DNA of 64,000 nucleotides from assembly GCF_001984195.1 (NCBI RefSeq), contig NZ_MTQN01000011.1:310001-374000 (forward strand), in the 5' to 3' direction. Below are positions 58,934 through 64,000 of this stretch, piece by piece. The stretch is from Kribbella sp. ALI-6-A. Its GTDB lineage: Bacteria; Actinomycetota; Actinomycetes; Propionibacteriales; Kribbellaceae. The position numbers were made by a program, and so were the translations under genes. Below the pieces are notes generated by a model. The model did no database searches. It had not been told where the DNA came from and worked only from the letters and a program-made list of their open reading frames with translations. Position 1 is the first letter of the stretch; every line of letters begins with the position of its first letter.

Positions 58934-59058
58934 CACTCCACCTCCGCGAGCAGCGTCCGGGACCCGGAGATCCCGGCGGGGTCGGCACTACGTGAATCGT
59001 TGGAGAAGTGATCCGACAATGAACGAAAATCGCCGCTCGCGCAAGACCGCGGAACCGC

Positions 59059-61203
59059 TCAGCTGAAACGTTTCCCCTGTGTGGCCAGCGAGACCAGCAG
59101 GGCCGGGGGTTCGAAGCGTTCGCCGTACGACGCGGCGAGTTCGCGCGCCCGGGCGACGAAGCCGGGCAGGCCGCCGTCGTACTGGTTGACGTAGTGCAGA
59201 GCTCCGCCGTACAACGTTGGGAAGCCGATGCCGAGAATGGATCCGATGTTGGCGTCGGCAACCGACCGCAGCACGCCCTCGTCCAGGCACTTCACGGTCT
59301 CCAGCGACATCGCGAACGTCATCCGCTCCTGCAGATCGGCGAACGGCACGTCGGCCGTCCCGGCGCCGAAGTGCTGCCACAGCCCGCGCCACAACCGCTT
59401 GGGACCGTCGGCCGGGTAGTCGTAGAAGCCCGCGCCGGCCGCCTTCCCACGCCGGTCGAACTCGGTCACCAGCCGGTCGGTCACCGCCATGCCCGGGTGC
59501 TCGCCGAAGGCGCCCGCGCTGTCCCCGGCCGCCCGGGCCGCGTCGCGGATCTTCTGCGGAAGCGTCAGCGTCACCTCGTCCAGCATCGCCAGCGGCGGCG
59601 CGGGGAAGCCCATCTGGGTCGCGGCCCGCTCGATCGTCACCGGGTCGACGCCCTCGGCAACCATCGCGGCGCCCTCCATCACCAGCGTGCCGAAGACGCG
59701 CGAGGTGAAGAATCCCCTGCTGTCGTTGACCACGATCGGCGTCTTGCTGATCTGGCGCACGACGTCGTAGGCCTTGGCCAGCGCGCGATCCGAGGTCTTC
59801 TGCCCCACGATCAGCTCGACCAGCGGCATCCGGTCGACCGGCGAGAAGAAGTGCATGCCGATGAAGTCGTCCGGACGATCGATGCCGTCGGCCAGTGAGG
59901 TGATCGGCAGCGTCGACGTGTTCGAGCACAGCAACGCGTCGGGCTCGACCACGCCGGCGATCTCGGCGAAGACCTTCTGCTTCAGCTCCTCGCTCTCGAA
60001 CACCGCCTCGATCACCAGGTCGCAGCCGGCCAGGTCGTTCGGGTCGGCGGTCGGCGTGATCCGACTCAGGAAAGCCTCGACCTTCTCCGGTGTCGTCCGC
60101 CCCTTCTTGACCTGCTTGGCGAGCAGCTTCTCGGAGTACAGCTTGCCCTTCTCGGCCGCGTCCAGCGAGACGTCCTTGAGCACGACCTCGAGGCCCACCT
60201 TCGCGCAGGAGTAGGCGATCCCGGCACCCATCATCCCGGCGCCCAGCACGCCCACCTTGCGCGCCCGGTACGCCGGTACGCCGTCCGGCCGGGACGCGCC
60301 GGCGTTGATCGCCTGCAGCTCGACGAAAAACGCGTTGATCATGTTCTTCGCGATCTGCCCGGTCGCCAGCGAGACGAAGTAGCGCGACTCGATCCGCGAC
60401 GCCGTGGCGAAGTCGACCTGGCTGCCCTCGACCGCCGCGCTCATGATCGCCCGCGGGGCGGGGTAGGGCGCACCCTTGAGCTGCTTGCGCAGGTTGGCCG
60501 GGAAGGCAGGCAGGAACGCGGCCAGCTTCGGCGAGGCCGGCGTACCGCCGGGGATCTTGTAGCCGTCGCGGTCCCACGGCTGCTTGGCGTCACCGTCGTA
60601 CGCCTCGATCCAGTCCTTCGCGCGAGACAGCAGCTGATCCGCGGGCACGACCTCATCGACGATGCCCACCGACTGCGCGTGCGCGGGCTTCATCCGCTGC
60701 CCCTGCAGCAGGACCTTCATCAGCGCGTCCTGCAGGCCGAGCATCCGGACCGTGCGCGTCACGCCGCCGCCACCGGGCAGCAGACCGAGGGTGACCTCCG
60801 GGACGCCGAGCTCAATCCCGTTGTCATCGGCAACGATTCGGTGATGGCAGGCGAGCGCGATCTCCAGGCCACCGCCGAGCGCCGACCCGTTGATCGCGGC
60901 CACCACCGGGACACCGAGCGTCTCCAGGATCCGGAGCTGACGCTTGATCTCCTCGACCGTCTCGAACAGCCGCGCGGCGTCCTCGGGCCGGGCCTGGGAG
61001 ATCAGTCGCAGGTTGCCACCGGCGAAGAAGGTCTTCTTGGCGCTGGTGACCACGACGCCCTTCAGCGACTCCTTCTCCGCCTGCAGCCGCTCGACCGTCG
61101 CGGCCATCGAGCTCAGGTAGAGCTCGTTCATCGTGTTCGCCGACGCGTCCGGGTCGTCCATCGTCAGCGTGACGATCCCGTGCTGCTCGGTCCAGGAGAT
61201 CAT
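59059..61203 (-). CDS. fadB: FadB-like enoyl-CoA hydratase/3-hydroxyacyl-CoA dehydrogenase
   Basis: 714 residues from ATG 61203. The N-terminal crotonase domain (1-300) has AINGSALGGGLEIALACH and LLPGGGGVTR. The C-terminal 3-hydroxyacyl-CoA dehydrogenase begins near 320 with KVGVLGAGMMGAGIAYSCAKVG and ends with the FadB helical domains (NDSRGFFTSRVFG). It does two steps of fatty-acid beta-oxidation. It overlaps the thiolase stop by 4 bp, so the pair is co-expressed. Controlled probably by the divergent MerR regulator. Confidence 0.95.
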   Translation of the reverse strand: MISWTEQHGIVTLTMDDPDASANTMNELYLSSMAATVERLQAEKESLKGVVVTSAKKTFFAGGNLRLISQARPEDAARLFETVEEIKRQLRILETLGVPVVAAINGSALGGGLEIALACHHRIVADDNGIELGVPEVTLGLLPGGGGVTRTVRMLGLQDALMKVLLQGQRMKPAHAQSVGIVDEVVPADQLLSRAKDWIEAYDGDAKQPWDRDGYKIPGGTPASPKLAAFLPAFPANLRKQLKGAPYPAPRAIMSAAVEGSQVDFATASRIESRYFVSLATGQIAKNMINAFFVELQAINAGASRPDGVPAYRARKVGVLGAGMMGAGIAYSCAKVGLEVVLKDVSLDAAEKGKLYSEKLLAKQVKKGRTTPEKVEAFLSRITPTADPNDLAGCDLVIEAVFESEELKQKVFAEIAGVVEPDALLCSNTSTLPITSLADGIDRPDDFIGMHFFSPVDRMPLVELIVGQKTSDRALAKAYDVVRQISKTPIVVNDSRGFFTSRVFGTLVMEGAAMVAEGVDPVTIERAATQMGFPAPPLAMLDEVTLTLPQKIRDAARAAGDSAGAFGEHPGMAVTDRLVTEFDRRGKAAGAGFYDYPADGPKRLWRGLWQHFGAGTADVPFADLQERMTFAMSLETVKCLDEGVLRSVADANIGSILGIGFPTLYGGALHYVNQYDGGLPGFVARARELAASYGERFEPPALLVSLATQGKRFS

Positions 61204-62417
61204 GCCGCCAGCCTCTCGATGATGGTCGCGACGCCCATGCCGCCGCCGACGCACAGGGTGGCCAGACCGTAGCGGAGCTCGCGCCGTTCCAGCTCGTCCA
61301 GCAGGGTTCCGATCAGCATCGCGCCGGTGGCCCCGAGCGGGTGCCCGAGCGCGATCGCGCCGCCGTTCACGTTGACCTTCTCGTGCGGCACGCCGAGGTC
61401 GGCCATGAAGTGCAGGACCGCGGCGGCGAACGCCTCGTTCATCTCGAACAGGTCGATGTCGCTCACCTCGAGCCCGGCCTTGGCCAGCGCCTTCCGCGCG
61501 GCGGGTGCCGGGCCGGTCAGCATGATGGTCGGGTCCGCGCCGCTCACCGCGGCCGCGACGACCCGGCCGCGCGGCGCCCGGCCGAGCGCCTCGCCGGCCT
61601 TTTCGTTGCCGACGGCCACCAGCGCCGCGCCGTCCACGATGCCGGAGGAGTTGCCGGCGTGGTGCACGTGCTCGATCCGCTCGACCGTCACGTACTTGTC
61701 CAGCGCGACCGCGTCGAACCCGCCGTGCTCACCGATCGCCGCGAACGACGGCGGCAGCCCGGCCAGGGTCTCGACCGTCGTCCCGGGCCGGACGAGCTGG
61801 TCGTGGTCGAGGATCCGCAGACCGTTGCGGTCGTCGACCGGTACGACGGAACGCGCGAAGTACCCGTTCGCCCAAGCCTTCGCGGCGCGGGCGTGCGACT
61901 CGGCGGCGTACGCGTCGACGTCGGTCCGGGAGAAGCCGTCGATCGTCGCGATCAGGTCGGCGCTGACACCCTGCGGGATGAAGCCGGTCCGCAGCGCGGT
62001 CTCCGGGTCCATCGCCCAGGCGCCGCCGTCGGACCCCATCGGTACCCGCGACATCGACTCGACGCCACCGGCCAGGATGAAGTCCTCCCAGCCGGAGCGC
62101 ACCCGCTGGGCCGCCTGGTTGACCGCCTCCAGACCGGACGCGCAGAAGCGGTTCAGCTGGACGCCGCCAGTGGTCTCCGGGTAGCCCGCGGCCAGGACGG
62201 CGGTGCGGGCGAGGTCCATGCCCTGGTCGCCGATCGGGGTGACCACACCGAGCACGACGTCGTCGATCGCCGCCGGGTCGAGGCCCGGATGCCGCGCGCG
62301 CAGCTCGGTGAGCAGGCCGGTCACCAGCTGGATCGGCTTCACCTCGTGCAGGGCGCCGGTCGGCTTGCCCTTGCCGCGAGGGGTCCGGATCGCGTCGTAC
62401 AGGAAGGCTTCGGTCAT
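61200..62417 (-). CDS. Acetyl-CoA acyltransferase (thiolase)
   Basis: 405 residues. Thiolase motifs are NRFCASGLEAVN with the nucleophile C92, NVNGGAIALGHPLGATG with the active-site histidine, and CVGGGMG with the second cysteine. It cleaves 3-ketoacyl-CoA to acetyl-CoA and a shortened acyl-CoA. It is first in the beta-oxidation unit, followed by the FadB-like gene. The promoter region shared with the MerR gene has a strong dyad. Confidence 0.95.
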   Translation of the reverse strand: MTEAFLYDAIRTPRGKGKPTGALHEVKPIQLVTGLLTELRARHPGLDPAAIDDVVLGVVTPIGDQGMDLARTAVLAAGYPETTGGVQLNRFCASGLEAVNQAAQRVRSGWEDFILAGGVESMSRVPMGSDGGAWAMDPETALRTGFIPQGVSADLIATIDGFSRTDVDAYAAESHARAAKAWANGYFARSVVPVDDRNGLRILDHDQLVRPGTTVETLAGLPPSFAAIGEHGGFDAVALDKYVTVERIEHVHHAGNSSGIVDGAALVAVGNEKAGEALGRAPRGRVVAAAVSGADPTIMLTGPAPAARKALAKAGLEVSDIDLFEMNEAFAAAVLHFMADLGVPHEKVNVNGGAIALGHPLGATGAMLIGTLLDELERRELRYGLATLCVGGGMGVATIIERLAA

Positions 62418-62450
62418 GGGCGTCCCGTCGTCTGAGGTGAACAGACCGAT

Positions 62451-62471
62451 TGTGACAGCGATGGTGTCACA
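62451..62471. promoter_or_regulatory. Dyad operator between thiolase and MerR genes
   Basis: TGTGACA-(7)-TGTCACA (arms 62451-62457 and 62465-62471) is a perfect dyad with a 7-bp centre in the 86-bp divergent gap. It is placed to cover a promoter for either direction; TAAGAT (62491-62496) may be the -10 box towards the MerR gene. Confidence 0.7.
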
Positions 62472-62503
62472 GTGGTCAAGGGCGGGTGACTAAGATCTCC
62501 GCC

Positions 62504-63253
62504 ATGGCCGAAGCGAGCTCGGAGACCGGGCCGGACGAAGCGACGCTCACCGTCGACGAACTCTCCACCCGGGTCGGCATGACCGTGCGAACGCTGCGGT
62601 TCTACGCCGGGCGCGGGCTGATCCCCCCGCCGGTCCGCCGCGGCCGCGTCGGGTACTACGGCCCCGAGCACATCGCGCGCCTCGACCTGGTCCGCGAGCT
62701 GCAGGCGCACGGCTTCACGCTGTCCGCGATCGAGGGCTATCTGGAACGGATCCCGCCGAACGCCTCACCGCAGGACATCGCCCTGCACCGGACCCTGCTC
62801 ACGCCATGGATGCGCGACCTGCCGGAGACGCTCGACCGGCCCACGCTGGTACGGCGTACCGGGCGGGAGTTGAGCGACGACGACATCGAGATGCTGGTCG
62901 CGCTCGGCGTGGTCGAGCCGACGCCCGACGAAGACGTGTTCCGGGTCGCCACCGCCCACCTCAGCCTCGGCGTCGAGCTGCTCGATCTCGACCTGCCGGT
63001 GGACGCCGTGCTCGCGGCCGGGCGGATCTTCAGCGAGCACGGCCGGGCGATCGCCGAGGAGCTGACCGAGGTGTTCCGCACCAAGGTCTGGCCGCACTAC
63101 CGCGACTCCGGCGGCCCGCCGGAGCACATCCAGCAACTGGTCGAGCGCTTCAAGCCGGTCACCATCCAGGGTCTGGTGCTGGCCTACGAACGCGCGGTCG
63201 GCGAGACCCAGCGCGACACCGTCCGGCGCTCCAGCAGCAAACCGCGACGCTGA
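62504..63253 (+). CDS. MerR-family regulator of the beta-oxidation unit
   Basis: About 249 residues from ATG 62504; an in-frame GTG at 62486 would add six. The MerR winged helix is near the start (LTVDELSTRVGMTVRTLRFYAGRGLIPPPVRRGRVGYYGPEHIARL). A long C-terminal helical region (about 75-249) has no cysteine or obvious ligand motif. It resembles MerR-type regulators found beside fatty-acid catabolism genes in actinomycetes. It likely represses the thiolase/FadB-like unit through the dyad at 62451-62471 and may sense an acyl-CoA. Confidence 0.85.
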   Translation: MAEASSETGPDEATLTVDELSTRVGMTVRTLRFYAGRGLIPPPVRRGRVGYYGPEHIARLDLVRELQAHGFTLSAIEGYLERIPPNASPQDIALHRTLLTPWMRDLPETLDRPTLVRRTGRELSDDDIEMLVALGVVEPTPDEDVFRVATAHLSLGVELLDLDLPVDAVLAAGRIFSEHGRAIAEELTEVFRTKVWPHYRDSGGPPEHIQQLVERFKPVTIQGLVLAYERAVGETQRDTVRRSSSKPRR

Positions 63254-63274
63254 CGGCCGGCGCCGCGACCCGCC

Positions 63275-63547
63275 CTAGGCGTTGGGCACGCGCAGGTAGG
63301 TCAGCCCGCGCAGGTCGACGTAGGTGTCGGTCGGGGTGGTGACGACGCGCAGCAGCACGTCCTCGCAGCCCGGGCAGCGGGCGACCAGACCCGGCGCGTC
63401 GGCGTACAGGCGTGCCTCGGCGAAGACGCCGGTGTGGCCGCAGCCGTTGCAGCGGCCGGTCGCGGCGGTGAGGTCGACGGCGAACACCTCGCTGAGCGCG
63501 CCCGCCGCCGCGTTGCCGTCCAAGTGGGTCGGGACATCCGCGGTCAT
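63275..63547 (-). CDS. DUF6510-family zinc-ribbon protein
   Basis: 90 residues from ATG 63547, with GGAGG upstream. A small zinc ribbon is shown by two cysteine pairs, CNGCG near residue 33-36 and CPGCE near residue 58-61. The rest is a compact beta domain. DUF6510 proteins are found next to ferredoxin reductase genes, and here the start overlaps the reductase stop (ATGA). A role in electron transfer or as an assembly factor is inferred, not shown. Confidence 0.82.
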   Translation of the reverse strand: MTADVPTHLDGNAAAGALSEVFAVDLTAATGRCNGCGHTGVFAEARLYADAPGLVARCPGCEDVLLRVVTTPTDTYVDLRGLTYLRVPNA

Positions 63548-64000
63548 CGCGGTCCTCCTGTCGGTCCGAAACGTTCGGTTCTGACCCGGGCCGGGTCGTG
63601 GCCGGCGGCGACCAGCAGGTCGGCGACCGTCTCCACGAACGGCGTCGGGCCGCAGACGTAGGTGGTCAGCTCGTCGCTGGGCGCAAAGGCCTTCGCGGCG
63701 AGCAGTTCGGCGTCGATCCGGCCGACCCGGGGTTCGCCGGGCGGCGCCTCCCGGGTGTAGACGAAGGTCAGGTCCACGTCGTCGGACGCCGCCAGGGTCT
63801 TGAGGTCCTCGCGGTAGATCACCGAGGTCGCCCGGCGGACCGAGTACAGCAGCCGGGCCGGCGCCGTACTGGACGCGTGGGCGTGTTGCCGCAGCATCGC
63901 CATCAGCGGTACGACGCCGGAACCGCCGCCGATCAGCTGGATCGGGCCGGTGCTCTCCGGCCGCCAGACGAACCACCCGCCGACCGGGCCACGCACCTCC
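63544..64000 (-). CDS. Ferredoxin reductase-like FAD/NAD(P)-binding oxidoreductase, 5' part off the window
   Basis: Only about 152 C-terminal residues are inside the window; the gene continues past the right edge. The NAD-binding domain is visible: LIGGGSGVVPLMAMLRQ, LLYSVRRATSVIYREDL, TYVCGPTPFVETVADLL and a terminal GFG-like RTERFGPTGG. This is the FNR superfamily, used to move electrons from NAD(P)H to a ferredoxin or a molybdoenzyme. It is upstream of and overlapping the DUF6510 gene. Confidence 0.85.
   Translation of the reverse strand, partial: EVRGPVGGWFVWRPESTGPIQLIGGGSGVVPLMAMLRQHAHASSTAPARLLYSVRRATSVIYREDLKTLAASDDVDLTFVYTREAPPGEPRVGRIDAELLAAKAFAPSDELTTYVCGPTPFVETVADLLVAAGHDPARVRTERFGPTGGPR

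Noticed and set aside
58937..59058. LacI-type operator before the sugar-binding lipoprotein gene
   Set aside because: Only a weak imperfect dyad (TTGTCGGA ... TCCAACGA on the minus strand) was seen; it does not reach the quality of the 26943 palindrome.

Overview
The window is high-GC DNA (by eye about 70 % G+C) with GTG/ATG starts, many 1-4 bp stop/start overlaps, two F420-type luciferase-like oxidoreductases, MmyB-type and IclR regulators, and secreted Tat/Sec carbohydrate-active proteins. This points to a soil actinomycete chromosome. The gene repertoire feels Kribbella/Nocardioidaceae- or Streptomyces-like, but the genus is an inference, not something I can show. No rRNA, tRNA, CRISPR array or prophage was seen. 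One insertion-sequence-type element is present (a lone tnpB).

Layout. 1-8.5 kb: truncated NAD(P)-binding protein, ArsR-SRPBCC regulator with a visible promoter/operator, RecQ-family helicase, SoxR with a SoxR box, an MFS exporter divergent from a GlxA-type regulator, an M24 peptidase and an alpha/beta hydrolase. 7.7-11 kb: hydrolase, short-chain dehydrogenase and acyl-CoA synthetase in one transcription unit (lipid metabolism). 11-19 kb: the most coherent catabolic island. iclR-caiB-ccl (regulator, class III CoA-transferase, citryl-CoA lyase-like protein) is divergent from tctCBA-usp (tripartite tricarboxylate importer plus universal stress protein), with a TnpB element inserted exactly between tctC and tctB. 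19-24.6 kb: VOC protein, HrpA RNA helicase, hydrolase. 24.7-31 kb: a secreted discoidin/beta-helix protein behind a perfect LacI-type operator, an ABC-2 exporter fused by overlaps to a two-component system, and an AraC regulator divergent from a PhyH dioxygenase.

32-46 kb: small unknown genes, VOC protein, fructosamine-kinase-like protein, secreted GH20 hexosaminidase, an orphan emfourin-like inhibitor, cspA with a long leader, DUF6328 membrane protein, LLM oxidoreductase, BCCT transporter, SMP-30 protein, F420-dependent NADP reductase-like protein divergent from an HxlR regulator, BCS1-like AAA ATPase, second LLM oxidoreductase and peptide deformylase. 46-55 kb: SPFH protein divergent from a MarR regulator over an AT-rich 19-bp dyad, kinase-fold protein, LacI regulator, MBL hydrolase, then XRE-MmyB, GNAT, SpoU methyltransferase, siroheme synthase and CobT on one strand. 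55-64 kb: PEBP protein, a sugar ABC importer without its own ATPase, a beta-oxidation pair (FadB-like, thiolase) divergent from a MerR regulator over a dyad, and the end of a DUF6510/ferredoxin-reductase pair.

Several intergenic regions carry strong perfect dyads that read either as operators beside the regulator gene or as bidirectional terminators between convergent genes. The best candidate for a new system is the tct/CoA-transferase/citryl-CoA lyase island. Its genes together predict import of a tricarboxylate, activation to a CoA thioester and cleavage to acetyl-CoA plus an oxoacid.
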